In this document: piece by piece, positions 45,955-57,547 of the stretch
Numbering within the stretch: position 1 is the stretch's first letter
Layout of the letters: each line of letters opens with the position of its first letter
Assembly: GCF_004016515.1 (NCBI RefSeq)
Contig: NZ_SACT01000006.1
Location: 237,159-301,158 of the forward strand
DNA from: Rubrivivax albus
GTDB lineage: Bacteria; Pseudomonadota; Gammaproteobacteria; Burkholderiales; Burkholderiaceae_C
Length of the DNA stretch: 64,000 bases
Direction of reading: 5' to 3'
The notes under the pieces: generated by a model
What the model saw: the letters and a program-made list of their open reading frames with translations, nothing else
Told to the model about the DNA's origin: nothing
Database searches by the model: none
Translations under genes and position numbers: made by a program

Positions 45955-46091
45955 GCAGGGAACCTCCAGTGTTGTTGTGTGAGCGGTTGTAGTCCGTCCT
46001 GCCGTGAAGCGTGGCACGGAACAGCCGGCCTAAAATCAACCTATTGTGCCCATAGCGTGGCTTGCCACCATCCGGGTGCGTCCCCAGCTAG

Positions 46092-47096
<1,005 letters not shown>

Positions 47097-47097
47097 G

Positions 47098-47106
47098 TGC
47101 TAGAAT
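47098..47106 (+). promoter_or_regulatory. Extended -10 promoter of rpmB–rpmG
   Basis: TGCTAGAAT (TGn extended -10 plus TAGAAT) sits right after the trxB stop, about 135 bp upstream of rpmB. The intervening leader has short inverted repeats but no open reading frame. Placement supports a promoter for the ribosomal protein pair; the -35 is weak. Confidence 0.45.
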
Positions 47107-47241
47107 GGCAGGCTTTGCCGCTTCAGGGCGGCACCGGGAAACCGCCACCCGCACCTGGCGAGGTCAAGCCGTCACCCACCGTGATCGCGACCGGTTCGTG
47201 AGCCGATCCGGTGCCGGCTGTCATTAGGAAAGAGTGACCAC

Positions 47242-47475
47242 ATGTCACGCGTCTGTGAAGTCACGGGCAAGCGCCCGATGGTCGGGAACAACGTTTCCCA
47301 CGCCAACAACAAGACCAAGCGCCGGTTCCTGCCGAACCTGCAATACCGCCGTTTCTGGGTCGAGAGCGAGAACCGCTTCGTGCGCCTGCGTGTCACGAAC
47401 GCGGCCCTGCGCCTGATCGACAAGAAGGGCATCGATGTCGTCCTGGCCGACCTGCGCAAGCGCGGCGAAGCCTGA
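47242..47475 (+). CDS. rpmB: 50S ribosomal protein L28
   Basis: 77 residues, the standard length. Starts [24 protein letters not shown], the L28 signature, and ends [15 protein letters not shown]. It lacks the CxxC pair of zinc-type paralogues beyond the single N-terminal Cys, so it is the C-minus form. Directly followed by rpmG, the usual order. RBS AGGAAAGAG upstream. Confidence 0.97.
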   Translation: MSRVCEVTGKRPMVGNNVSHANNKTKRRFLPNLQYRRFWVESENRFVRLRVTNAALRLIDKKGIDVVLADLRKRGEA

Positions 47476-47495
47476 ACCGGTAGAAGGAGCGCACC

Positions 47496-47666
47496 ATGGC
47501 CACCAAAGGCGGACGCGAGAAGATCAAGCTGGAATCCACGGCCGGTACCGGCCACTTCTACACCACCAGCAAGAACAAGAAGACCACGCCCGAGAAGCTC
47601 GAATTCCTGAAGTTCGACCCGAAGGCGCGCAAGCACGTGCTGTACAAGGAAACCAAGCTGAAGTGA
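47496..47666 (+). CDS. rpmG: 50S ribosomal protein L33
   Basis: 56 residues: starts [21 protein letters not shown] and has [17 protein letters not shown] at the C-terminus. No zinc cysteines (C-minus form). AGAAGGAG ribosome site 9 bp upstream of ATG 47496. Short but unmistakable, in the conserved rpmB–rpmG pair. A strong hairpin follows. Confidence 0.97.
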   Translation: MATKGGREKIKLESTAGTGHFYTTSKNKKTTPEKLEFLKFDPKARKHVLYKETKLK

Positions 47667-47688
47667 TCCTGCGGGATCGCTGAACGAC

Positions 47689-47712
47689 GAAGGGGCGCCG
47701 CGGCGCCCCTTC
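47689..47712 (+). terminator. Hairpin after rpmG
   Basis: Perfect 12-bp inverted repeat (GAAGGGGCGCCG with CGGCGCCCCTTC) 23 bp after the rpmG stop, followed by TCAATTCTC. Likely ends the rpmBG transcript, though the T-run is weak. Confidence 0.6.
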
Positions 47713-47771
47713 TCAATTCTCGTGTCGACCATGATCGGAACCCGCACCATCGGTGCTGGCGCCGGAAACGA

Positions 47772-47793
47772 AAAGGGGCCCGCGGGCCCCTTT
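47772..47793 (-). terminator. Hairpin after the desaturase gene
   Basis: Perfect 11-bp inverted repeat (AAAGGGGCCCG with CGGGCCCCTTT) 42 bp beyond the desaturase stop. On the minus strand it is followed by TTTTCGTTT, the expected side for ending the desaturase transcript; it could also back up the rpmBG terminator. Confidence 0.55.
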
Positions 47794-47834
47794 GACGTTC
47801 AGGCGCCCCGCCTACCGCGGGTGCGGCGCCCTCT

Positions 47835-49058
47835 TCAGGCGTGCGCCGCGCGCAGTTGCAGGGAGAAGCTCTGCAGTGCGGCGATGCCGCTGTCCTCGGC
47901 CCGCTTGCACCAGGCCTGCAGGTCCGCCACGAGCTGTTCGGCGCTGACGTTGGTCCGCGTCCACAGCTGACGCAGCTCCTCACGCATGGCCACCAGCTTG
48001 GCCAGCTGCGGGCTGGCGCCCAGCACCTGCTGCAGCTGCGGCTTGACCTGCTGCGGTATCTTGTCGTCGTCGCGGTGCAGCCAGGCCTTGGCGGCCAGTA
48101 GCGGCTTCCACTGCGCGCTGTTCTGTGCGCCCTGGGCCTTCAGGTGGGCCAGTTCGGCCGCCACCGCGGACTTCACACCCTTGGCGTAGTTCGCCATCAC
48201 CTCGTAGCGGTTGGCGATCAGCGCCTCCAGCGTCTTGCCGTCCGGCTGTGCCTTCGGCGCGCCAATCGCCAGCTTCGGCGGGGTCTTGCGCACCTTGGCC
48301 CAGCCCACCATCTCCATCAGGCGGATGTAGCCCCAGCCGATGTCGAACTCGTAGGGCTTGACCGACAGCTTGGCCGACGTCGGGTAGGTGTGGTGGTTGT
48401 TGTGCAGTTCCTCGCCACCGATGATGAAGCCGATGGGCGAGATGTTGGTCGAGGCGTCCACCGCCTCGAAGTTGCGATAGCCCCACCAGTGGCCCAGGCC
48501 GTTGATGATGCCCGCCGCCGTGACCGGGATCCAGGCCATCTGCACCGCCCAGACCGCCGCACCCGCTGCGCCGAAGAGCACCAGGTTCAGGATCAGCATC
48601 AGGCCCACGCCCTGCCAGCTGTAGCGGCTGTAGAGGTTGCGCTCCAGCCAGTCGTCCGGCGTGTTGTGGCCGTACTTGTCCAGCGTCTCCTGGACCTTGG
48701 CCTCGGCGCGGTAGAGCTCGCTGCCACGGAGGAGCACGGTGTCGATGCCACGGGTGACCGGGCTGTGCGGGTCGTCCACCGTCTCGCACTTGGCGTGATG
48801 CTTGCGGTGGATGGCGACCCACTCCTTGGTCACCATGCCGGTGCCCAGCCACAGCCACAGGCGGAAGAAGTGCGACGGCACCGGGCCGAGTTCCAGCGCA
48901 CGGTGCGCCTGGGCGCGGTGCAGGAAGATCGTCACCGCCGCGATCGTGATGTGCGTGGTGGCCAGCGCGTACAGCACCATCTGCCACCACGTCGCATCCG
49001 TGGCGCCATGCGCCAGCCACTGCACCAGCGCGTCGTGCACCGTCGTCAAGACTTCCAT
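47835..49058 (-). CDS. Membrane fatty acid (acyl) desaturase
   Basis: 407 residues, DesA/stearoyl-desaturase type. Three iron-binding histidine boxes are intact: HRAQAH, HRKHH and HNNHH, with HW in GLGHWWGYRN. Several membrane segments flank them. It introduces a double bond into membrane acyl chains for fluidity control. After the last box it keeps a helical C-terminal extension of about 150 residues (from KTPPKLAIGAPKAQ to the end), rich in Ala, Lys and Leu, longer than many bacterial desaturases. Function of that tail unknown. Confidence 0.9.
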   Translation of the reverse strand: MEVLTTVHDALVQWLAHGATDATWWQMVLYALATTHITIAAVTIFLHRAQAHRALELGPVPSHFFRLWLWLGTGMVTKEWVAIHRKHHAKCETVDDPHSPVTRGIDTVLLRGSELYRAEAKVQETLDKYGHNTPDDWLERNLYSRYSWQGVGLMLILNLVLFGAAGAAVWAVQMAWIPVTAAGIINGLGHWWGYRNFEAVDASTNISPIGFIIGGEELHNNHHTYPTSAKLSVKPYEFDIGWGYIRLMEMVGWAKVRKTPPKLAIGAPKAQPDGKTLEALIANRYEVMANYAKGVKSAVAAELAHLKAQGAQNSAQWKPLLAAKAWLHRDDDKIPQQVKPQLQQVLGASPQLAKLVAMREELRQLWTRTNVSAEQLVADLQAWCKRAEDSGIAALQSFSLQLRAAHA

Positions 49059-49187
49059 CCACCAAACCTTTCCGCCCGAACCGCGGGCGACGAACTCATT
49101 GTAGGTGACGGCACCACCCCCGCCTCGCGGAAAGTACGGATCGAAGACCAGTCAATCTGTTCGCATCTGAGGCCAAATTGCGGCAAG

Positions 49188-50471
49188 TCAACGGCGTTGC
49201 CAGGCCATCGCGAAGAAACCGTCGGTGCCGTGGCGGTGCGGCCACAGCCGCAGTGCGTCCCCTTCCACCAGGGTGTCTGCGCCTTCGACGTGGGCCTTGG
49301 CCAGCAGTTCCGCTGCCGGCAGGCGTTCGAACTCACGTCCATGTGCGGCGTCGAATCCTTCCGCCACGTCCTCGTTCTCCGCCCGAAGCAGGCTGCAGGT
49401 GGCATAGACCAGCCGACCGCCCGGGGCCACTAGGCGCGCCGCCGACGCCAGGATGGCCTGCTGGCGCTGCTGCAGCTCGGCCACGTCGGCCGGTGACTGC
49501 CGCCACTTCAGGTCCGGGTTGCGCCGGATCGTGCCGAGGCCGGAGCACGGCGCATCGACGAGCACGCGCTGGATCTTGCCCGCGAGGCGCTTGACGCGGT
49601 CGTCGCGCTCGTGGGCGATCTGCGCCGGGTAGACGTTGGACAGCCCGCTGCGCGCCAGCCGCGGCTTCAACGCGGCCAGCCGGTGGCCGGAGACGTCGAA
49701 CGCGTACAAGCGCCCGGTGTTGCGCATCGCCGCGCCCAGCGCCAGCGTCTTGCCGCCAGCGCCGGCGCAGAAGTCCACCACCATCTCGCCGCGGTGGGCG
49801 TCGGTCAGCAGGGCCAGCAGCTGGCTGCCTTCGTCCTGAACCTCGATGGCGCCGTCCTGGAACAAGGGCAGCTGGGTCAGCGCAGGCTTGCCCTGCACAC
49901 GCAGGCCCCAGGGGGAGTACGGCGTGGGCTCGGCCACGATGCCGGCCTCGGCCAGCAGGCGCTGGGCCTCTTCGCGCTTCATCTTCAGGGCGTTGACTCG
50001 CAGGTCCATCGGCGCCGGCTGGTCCAGCGCCGCGGCCAGCGGCCAGAAGTCCTTGTCCAGCGCCGCCTGCAGGGCCTCGGCCAGCCAGGTGGGCAGCAGG
50101 TGGCGCAGGGCCGCGGGCAGGTTGTCCGGCTTGACCGCCTGCGCCCGGGCCAGCCAGGCCAGCTCGTCGGGCGTCAGCGCCGCACGCAGGAAGGCCTCGT
50201 TGCCCTGCCAGCCCAGGATGGCCAGGCGGCGCATCAGCGGCACCTTCAGCGCGTTGGGCTTCTTGTCACCGCCCAGGGCAGCCAGGTGTTCGAACAGCGG
50301 CTTGCGGCGCAGTACCGCGTAGGTCGTCTCCGCCAGTGTGTGGCGCTCGCGCGGCCCCAGCTTGCGATGCTGGCGGAAGAAGGCCGACACCACCGCGTCG
50401 GCGGGCTGGTCGAGCCGCATCACCGCCCGCAGCAGGTCGGTGGTCAGGTCCAGCAGCGCGTTCGGGTGCAT
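49188..50471 (-). CDS. rsmB: 16S rRNA m5C967 methyltransferase
   Basis: 427 residues. N-terminal NusB-like RNA-binding domain (about 1–140), then a Rossmann methyltransferase: VVDFCAGAGGKTLAL (SAM loop), DAPCSGLGTIRRNPDLKW (Pro-Cys motif), and YATCSLLRAENEDV (catalytic Cys in TCS). Both conserved cysteines are present. Start ATG 50471 abuts purN (overlap of one base with the purN stop), so the two are co-transcribed. Confidence 0.93.
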   Translation of the reverse strand: MHPNALLDLTTDLLRAVMRLDQPADAVVSAFFRQHRKLGPRERHTLAETTYAVLRRKPLFEHLAALGGDKKPNALKVPLMRRLAILGWQGNEAFLRAALTPDELAWLARAQAVKPDNLPAALRHLLPTWLAEALQAALDKDFWPLAAALDQPAPMDLRVNALKMKREEAQRLLAEAGIVAEPTPYSPWGLRVQGKPALTQLPLFQDGAIEVQDEGSQLLALLTDAHRGEMVVDFCAGAGGKTLALGAAMRNTGRLYAFDVSGHRLAALKPRLARSGLSNVYPAQIAHERDDRVKRLAGKIQRVLVDAPCSGLGTIRRNPDLKWRQSPADVAELQQRQQAILASAARLVAPGGRLVYATCSLLRAENEDVAEGFDAAHGREFERLPAAELLAKAHVEGADTLVEGDALRLWPHRHGTDGFFAMAWQRR

Positions 50472-51109
50472 CAGGCCTCCTCGCAGAACAGGTGCCGCGG
50501 CGCGCCATCGAGCTGCAGCACGCGCTGGCCATCGATGCGCAGCCGGCCCTGCACCGCCCAGCGCAACGCCAGCGGGTACAGCCGGTGCTCGGCGGCCAGC
50601 ACCCGCGCCGCCAGGGACTCGGGCGTGTCGCCGGCGCGCACCGGCACCACGGCCTGCGCCACGATGGGGCCGTGGTCCAGCGTCGGCGTCACGAAGTGCA
50701 CCGTGGCACCGGCCACGGCACAGCCGGCCTCCAACGCGCGCCGGTGCGTGTGCAGCCCCGGGAACGCCGGCAGCAGCGACGGGTGGATGTTCAGCAGCCG
50801 CCCCGCATACCGCTGCACGAAGCCATCGCCCAGGATGCGCATGAAACCGGCCAGCACCACCCAGTCGGGCCGGTGGGCGTCGATGGCCTCGGCCAGCGCC
50901 TCGTCGAACTGCTCGCGCGAGGCATGTGCCCGGTGGTCCACCACCGCCGTGCAGATGCCCTGCCCCGCCGCCCAGGCCAGACCGCTGGCATCGGCCTTGT
51001 GGCTGATCACGGCCACGACGCGGCCCGGCCAGTCTTCCGCCACCGACTGGCGCACGATGGCCTCGAGGTTGGACCCTCGGCCGCTGATGAGGACGACGAT
51101 GCGCTGCAT
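50471..51109 (-). CDS. purN: Phosphoribosylglycinamide formyltransferase
   Basis: 212 residues. Purine synthesis step 3, formyl transfer from 10-formyl-THF to GAR. Seen: VVLISGRGSNLEAIV, AGFMRILGDGFV, LNIHPSLLPAFPGLHTHRRAL (catalytic His/Asn), and TLDHGPIVAQAVVPV with the catalytic Asp region. Upstream of rsmB on the same strand; divergent from trpS. Confidence 0.94.
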   Translation of the reverse strand: MQRIVVLISGRGSNLEAIVRQSVAEDWPGRVVAVISHKADASGLAWAAGQGICTAVVDHRAHASREQFDEALAEAIDAHRPDWVVLAGFMRILGDGFVQRYAGRLLNIHPSLLPAFPGLHTHRRALEAGCAVAGATVHFVTPTLDHGPIVAQAVVPVRAGDTPESLAARVLAAEHRLYPLALRWAVQGRLRIDGQRVLQLDGAPRHLFCEEA

Positions 51110-51186
51110 GGCTAGGAGGCTGAAGGGCCGCGAGTGTACGTCTGCGAGAATCCGCGCTTCCCAGAAAACGCCCTGCCGCCAGCACC

Positions 51187-52398
51187 ATGCGATCCCGCGT
51201 CCTCTCCGGCATGCGCCCCACCGGCGCCCTGCACCTCGGCCACTACCACGGCGCCCTGAAGAACTGGGTCAAGCTGCAGCAGGACTACGACTGCTTCTAC
51301 TTCGTCGCCGACTGGCATGCGCTGACCACGCACTACGAAGAGCGCGACGTGATGGAGCGCTACGTCTACGACATGGTGATCGACTGGATCGCCGCCGGGC
51401 TGGACCCGGACCAGTCCACCATCTTCATCCAGAGCCGCCTGCCGGAGCACGCCGAACTGTTCACGCTGCTGGCCATGGGCACGCCGCTGGGCTGGCTCGA
51501 GCGCGTGCCGACCTACAAGGACCAGATCGAGAAGCTCAAGGACCGCGACCTCGCCACCTACGGCTTCCTGGGTTACCCGCTGCTGCAGGCGGCCGACATC
51601 CTGATCTATAAGGCCGCCTACGTGCCGGTGGGCGAGGACCAGGCCTCGCACGTGGAGCTCACGCGCGAGGTGGCGCGCCGCTTCAACCACCTCTACGGCC
51701 GCCACAAGGACTTCGACGCCCGCGTGGCCGCGGCGCTGGCCCGCCTGCCCAAGGACGACCAGCGCTACCTGGAGAAGCAGCGCAAGGCCTTCGGCGAGAC
51801 CGGCAGCGCCGAGGCCCTGGCCAAGGGCGAGGGCGTGCTGAAGAAGGCCGCCGCCGGCATCGAAGGCTGGTCGGAGGCCGACACCGAGACCGTGCTGGGC
51901 CACCTGCGCGGCACCGGCCAGACCGTGCTGACCGAGCCGCAGGCGCTGCACACCGAGGTCACGAAGCTGCCCGGTCTCGACGGCTCGAAGATGAGCAAGA
52001 GCTACGGCAACGCCATCGCCATGCGCGAGGAGCCGGCCGTGGTGAAGCAGAAGGTGCAGAAGATGCCCACCGATCCGCAGCGCGTGCGCCGCACCGACCC
52101 CGGTGATCCGGCGCGCTGCCCGGTCTGGCAGTTCCATCAGGTCTACAGCGACGCCGAGACCAAGGACTGGGTGGTCAAGGGCTGCACCACGGCCGGCATC
52201 GGCTGCCTGGACTGCAAGCAGCCGGTGATCGACGGCATCCTGAAGCAGCAGCAGCCCTGGCGCGACCGCGCCGAGCAGTACCTGGCCAACCCCAAGCAGG
52301 TGCACTGGATCGTCGAGATGGGCACCGAGCGAGCCCGCACCGTGGCCCGCCAGACCATGCGCGACGTGCGCGAGGCCATGGGCCTGAACTACGCCTGA
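51187..52398 (+). CDS. trpS: Tryptophanyl-tRNA synthetase
   Basis: 403 residues, longer than the E. coli enzyme (334) because of an insertion, as in many Betaproteobacteria. Class I motifs: MRPTGALHLGHYHGALKNW with HLGH, and KMSKSYGN. Also GEDQASHVELTREVARRFN. The downstream part keeps a cluster TTAGIGCLDCKQPVID with two Cys near the end of the insertion. Divergent from purN. Confidence 0.95.
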   Translation: MRSRVLSGMRPTGALHLGHYHGALKNWVKLQQDYDCFYFVADWHALTTHYEERDVMERYVYDMVIDWIAAGLDPDQSTIFIQSRLPEHAELFTLLAMGTPLGWLERVPTYKDQIEKLKDRDLATYGFLGYPLLQAADILIYKAAYVPVGEDQASHVELTREVARRFNHLYGRHKDFDARVAAALARLPKDDQRYLEKQRKAFGETGSAEALAKGEGVLKKAAAGIEGWSEADTETVLGHLRGTGQTVLTEPQALHTEVTKLPGLDGSKMSKSYGNAIAMREEPAVVKQKVQKMPTDPQRVRRTDPGDPARCPVWQFHQVYSDAETKDWVVKGCTTAGIGCLDCKQPVIDGILKQQQPWRDRAEQYLANPKQVHWIVEMGTERARTVARQTMRDVREAMGLNYA

Positions 52399-52408
52399 GC
52401 CGCGCCCG

Positions 52409-53074
52409 ATGACTCCGCTGCAGACGATCGAGCTCCACACCGGCGACAACCCGCGCGCCAGCATCGTGATGCTGCATGGCCTGGGCGCCGACGGCACCGA
52501 CTTCCTGTCGCTGGCCGACGAGCTGGACCTGTCGGCCATCGGCCCGTTGCGCTGGATCTTTCCCCGTGCACCGGTGATGCCGGTGACGATCAACGGTGGC
52601 TACGCGATGCGGGCCTGGTACGACATCCTGGGCACCGACCTCGTGCGGCGCGAGGACGAGGCGGGGCTGCGCGCCTCCATCGCTGCCGTGCACACCCTGC
52701 TGGACCGCGAGATCGCCCGCGGCGTGCCGTCCCGGCGCATCGTGCTGGCCGGGTTCTCGCAGGGCTGCGCGATCACGCTCGGCGCAGGCCTGCGTTACCC
52801 GCAGCGCCTGGCCGGTCTGGCCGGCCTTTCGGGCTACCTGCCGCTGGCCGACAGCACCGCCGCCGAGCGCCACGTCGCCAACCGCGACACGCCGGTGTTC
52901 CTGGCACATGGTCAGCGCGACCCCGTGGTGCCGCTGGCGCGGGGCGAGGCCAGCCGGGATGCCCTGACCGCACAGGCCCAGCCGCTGCAATGGCAGACCT
53001 ATCCCATGGAGCACGCCGTGTGCCTGGAGGAACTGCAGGACCTGCAGCAGTGGCTTCGTCAGGTGCTGGCCTGA
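52409..53074 (+). CDS. Carboxylesterase/phospholipase (alpha/beta hydrolase)
   Basis: 221 residues of the AB_hydrolase_2 family. Nucleophile in AGFSQGCAITL (GFSQG), catalytic Asp region LAHGQRDPVVPL, catalytic His in YPMEHAVCLEEL. The oxyanion stretch is MLHGLGADGTDF. Cytoplasmic, no signal peptide; acts on short acyl esters. Starts 10 bp after trpS, so probably co-transcribed. Confidence 0.88.
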   Translation: MTPLQTIELHTGDNPRASIVMLHGLGADGTDFLSLADELDLSAIGPLRWIFPRAPVMPVTINGGYAMRAWYDILGTDLVRREDEAGLRASIAAVHTLLDREIARGVPSRRIVLAGFSQGCAITLGAGLRYPQRLAGLAGLSGYLPLADSTAAERHVANRDTPVFLAHGQRDPVVPLARGEASRDALTAQAQPLQWQTYPMEHAVCLEELQDLQQWLRQVLA

Positions 53075-53099
53075 CGCAGCGCGCCTGGCCGTCTTGCGC

Positions 53100-54131
53100 T
53101 CAGGCGGCGACCTGAACGCGGTTGCGCCCGGCGTGCTTGGCGGCATAGAGCGCACGGTCGGCGCGCTCGATCCAGGCTTCGGCCGGTTCGTTGGGCCGAC
53201 GTGCCGCCACGCCCAGCGACACCGTGATCTGCCCCACCTGGCCGCCGTCACGCCGGCGAATGCGGCTGCCGGCCACCGTCACACGGATGCGTTCGGCCAA
53301 CTGGGCGGCCTGGGCCAGCGGTGCCGGCACCATGATGGCGAATTCCTCGCCACCAACCCGGGCCACCAACTGAGTCTCATCCAGGCAGGCTTGAAGGCCA
53401 CGCGCCACGCTGCGCAGTACCTGGTCGCCAAAGAGATGACCGTAGCTGTCGTTGACCTTCTTGAAGTGGTCGATGTCGGTCAGCAACAGGCAGTGGGCGC
53501 CGGCGTGGTCCTGCAGGCAGGCGGCCATTCGCCTTTCGAAGCAGCGCCGGTTGGGCAAGCCGGTCAGCGCGTCGGATTCGGCCATGTCGTGCACCTGGGC
53601 CAGTTCGGCCCGCAGGCGATCGGCCTCACGCCCGGCCTCGTCCAGCCGCACCTGCAGCGCCGCGATCGCAGCCTGCATGGCCCGTGTGTCGTCCTGCATG
53701 GCCAGGCGGTGCGACGGGTCCACCGCTTGGCCCGCGTCCACGGCATCGGCCCAGCGTCCCAACGCAGCACCAAAGCTCTGCGTACGGCTGGCGGTGGCGG
53801 CAACGGCCCCACCCACCTGATCGAGCAGGTTCTGCATGCCGTTGGACACCTCCCGTGCAGCCCGCTCTTCTCGGGCCAGCACGTGGTCGTGGAAGAGTCG
53901 GGCCGTGGCGGTGTCGTCGATGCTGCCTTCGGCCACCCTGCGCGCAAGTTCCGCGCTCAGGGCAGGATTGCGACCGGACACATGCTCATACCACACCGTG
54001 TACGTCACAGGGTCGGGCCGGGCAGGCTGTCGGTTCATGCCCTGGACAGCCAGCCGAAGGTACTCCGCAGCTCGCTCGGGCGTGTCGGCATAACGGCTGG
54101 ACAGACGGGCCAGGACTTCAGGGGTGCTCAT
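53100..54131 (-). CDS. Diguanylate cyclase (GGEEF) with helical N-terminal domain
   Basis: 343 residues. The N-terminal half (1–about 170) is helical with no recognised sensor, ending in a coiled coil (LDEAGREADRLRAELAQVHDMAESD). The GGDEF domain has DALTGLPNRRCFERR, DIDHFKKVNDSYGHLFGD and the active site ARVGGEEF. The I-site RxxD is missing (ETQL at that position), so product feedback is probably absent. Start ATG 54131; longer in-frame readings lack support. Converges with the carboxylesterase. Confidence 0.85.
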   Translation of the reverse strand: MSTPEVLARLSSRYADTPERAAEYLRLAVQGMNRQPARPDPVTYTVWYEHVSGRNPALSAELARRVAEGSIDDTATARLFHDHVLAREERAAREVSNGMQNLLDQVGGAVAATASRTQSFGAALGRWADAVDAGQAVDPSHRLAMQDDTRAMQAAIAALQVRLDEAGREADRLRAELAQVHDMAESDALTGLPNRRCFERRMAACLQDHAGAHCLLLTDIDHFKKVNDSYGHLFGDQVLRSVARGLQACLDETQLVARVGGEEFAIMVPAPLAQAAQLAERIRVTVAGSRIRRRDGGQVGQITVSLGVAARRPNEPAEAWIERADRALYAAKHAGRNRVQVAA

Positions 54132-54318
54132 GCCTCGCATTTTCGGACTTCGACGGCCATTTATGAGCCAATGCGGAGTGAATTCGGGGACGGCCTGGCA
54201 TTCCGTCACGCGCACCGGATCGGTGCATTGCGAATCGCCACCGCGTGATGCGGTCATCGGCCCGTGACGTCCCCTGGCAGGGCTCGGACGGCCACTCGCG
54301 GCTATGCTCTGCCCCCCC

Positions 54319-54774
54319 ATGGCCGGCATCCACATCACCGACATCGAGAGCGCCATCAACCACTGGCGTGCGCGCACGCCCTCGCCTGACGGCATCACCG
54401 CCTGTCAAGAAGTGCTGGCGCTGGCGGAGGTCTACGCCCTTCTCGTGTACTACCGCGAGACCGAGGCCGACGAGGCCAGCCTCCCCGACGCGGCACGACA
54501 GGCCTGGCTGGCGTGGTACACCACCACGCCCGACGCCCCGTGCATCGCCATCTGCTCCACCAGCCAGGGTGACGCCCTGTGCAAGGGCTGCGGCCGCAGC
54601 TTCGAGGAGGTGCAGCACTGGCCGGCGATGACGCCGGCGGAGAAGCGGCGCGTCTGGCGCCGCATCACGGCCGAGGGCACGGCCTGGCGCTTCAACCGCT
54701 ACGCCGAACGGGCGCGCCGCGCCGACGGGCAGGACCACCCGGACCCCGCAGGCCTGGAACCGCCCGCGCGATGA
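54319..54774 (+). CDS. DUF3717–DUF1289 fusion protein
   Basis: 151 residues. The N-terminal part (IHITDIESAINHWRARTP…) matches the DUF3717 pattern; the C-terminal part (CIAICSTSQGDALCKGCGRSFEEVQHWPAMTPAEKRRVWRRI) is a DUF1289 domain whose four Cys probably bind zinc. These domains are usually separate, so this is a fusion; that rarity is from memory. An alternative start is ATG 54304. The stop overlaps the MATE gene start (ATGA). Function unknown. Confidence 0.8.
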   Translation: MAGIHITDIESAINHWRARTPSPDGITACQEVLALAEVYALLVYYRETEADEASLPDAARQAWLAWYTTTPDAPCIAICSTSQGDALCKGCGRSFEEVQHWPAMTPAEKRRVWRRITAEGTAWRFNRYAERARRADGQDHPDPAGLEPPAR

Positions 54775-56142
54775 GCGCCCGACGCGCACAGAACCTGCGC
54801 CGCATCCTGGCGCTGGCGTGGCCGGTCTTCGTCGGCCAGCTGGCCGTGGTGGGTTTCTCCACGGTGGACACCCTGCTCGTGGCCCGGTCGTCACCGCAGG
54901 ACCTGGCCGCGATGTCGGTCGGTGCGTCCATCTACGTCACCGTGTTCATCGGCATGATGGGCGTGGTGCTGGCGATCGGGCCCATCGTCGGCCAGCTCTT
55001 CGGCGCCGGCGACCGCGTCCAGGCCGGCCGCCAGCTGCACCAGGCGGCCTGGATCGCGCTGGGCCTGTCGGCGCTGGGGTCGCTGGTGCTGCTGTTTCCA
55101 CAGCCCTTCCTGGCGCTGGCCCAGGCGCCGACCGAGGTGGAGATGCGCATGCGCGGCTACCTCCAGGCCCTGGCGGTGGCCCTGCCCGCGGCCCTGCTGA
55201 TGCAGGCCTACCGCGGCTTCAACACCGCCATCTCGCGGCCGAAGGCCGTGATGGTGCTGCAGGTGTCCGCCCTGCTGGTCAAGGCGCCGCTGTCGGCCCT
55301 CCTGGTGTTCGGCTGGCCGGCCGCGGGTGTGCCGGCGCTGGGCGTGGTCGGCTGCGGCATCGCCACGGCGATCGTGATGTGGCTGCAGGCCGGCGTGGCG
55401 CTGGCGGTCCTCTGCCTGGACCGCTTCTACACGCCGTTCCAGCTCGTCGCACGCGGCCTGGACGCGCCGGACTGGCGCGCCATCGGCCAGCAGCTGCGGC
55501 TGGGCGTGCCGATGGGCCTGTCGATCATGGTGGAGGTCACCGGCTTCAGCTTCATGGCCGTGTTCATCGCCCGCCTGGGCGTCACCGCGGCCGCTGGGCA
55601 CCAGATCGCGGCCAACCTGGCCGCCCTGCTCTTCATGATGCCGCTGGCGCTGTCCAGCGCCACGATGACGTTGGTGGCGCAGCGCGTGGGCGCGCGTGAC
55701 CCGGACGACGCCAGACGCCTCGGCCGCCATGGCCTGCAGTTCGCGCTGGTGCTGGCGCTGGGCATGGCGGGGCTGCTGTGGTTAGGCCGCGCCCCGGTCG
55801 CCGGGCTCTACACGAGCGACGCCGCCGTGCTGGCCGTGGCGGTGCCGCTGCTGGCCTGGGTGGCGGCCTTCCACGTGGCCGACGCGGCGCAGGCCATGGC
55901 AGCGTTCGTGCTGCGGGCCTACCGCATCGCCACGCTGCCGATGCTGATCTACGCCGGCGCGCTGTGGGGCATCGGCCTGGGCGGCGGCTGGTGGCTGGTC
56001 TTCGTCGGCTGGGACAGCGCGCCGGGCACCTGGCGCGGCCCGCAGGGCTACTGGGTGGCCGCCACCGCCGGCTTGGTGGTGGCGGGGGTCGGCCTGCTGG
56101 CGCTGATGGCGCGCACGCAGCGGCGCAGCCGCGCGGCCCCGG

Positions 56143-56168
<26 letters not shown>
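54771..56168 (+). CDS. MATE-family efflux transporter
   Basis: 465 residues with twelve expected membrane segments. NorM-like features: LALAWPVFVGQLAVVGFSTVDTLLVAR at the N-terminus, GPIVGQLFGAGDRVQAGRQLHQA, and FVLRAYRIATLPMLIYAGALWGIGLGGGWWL in the C-terminal half. Exports cationic drugs or metabolites with Na+ or H+. Translationally coupled to the preceding DUF gene. Its 3' end overlaps the histidine kinase gene by 26 bp, tail to tail. Confidence 0.9.
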
Positions 56169-57525
<1,357 letters not shown>

Positions 57526-57547
57526 GGTGCGGCCGGTCCCGAGGCGG

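Noticed and set aside
47713..47834. Possible small gene between rpmG and the desaturase
   Set aside because: Open frames here cross two perfect hairpins and have no ribosome site.
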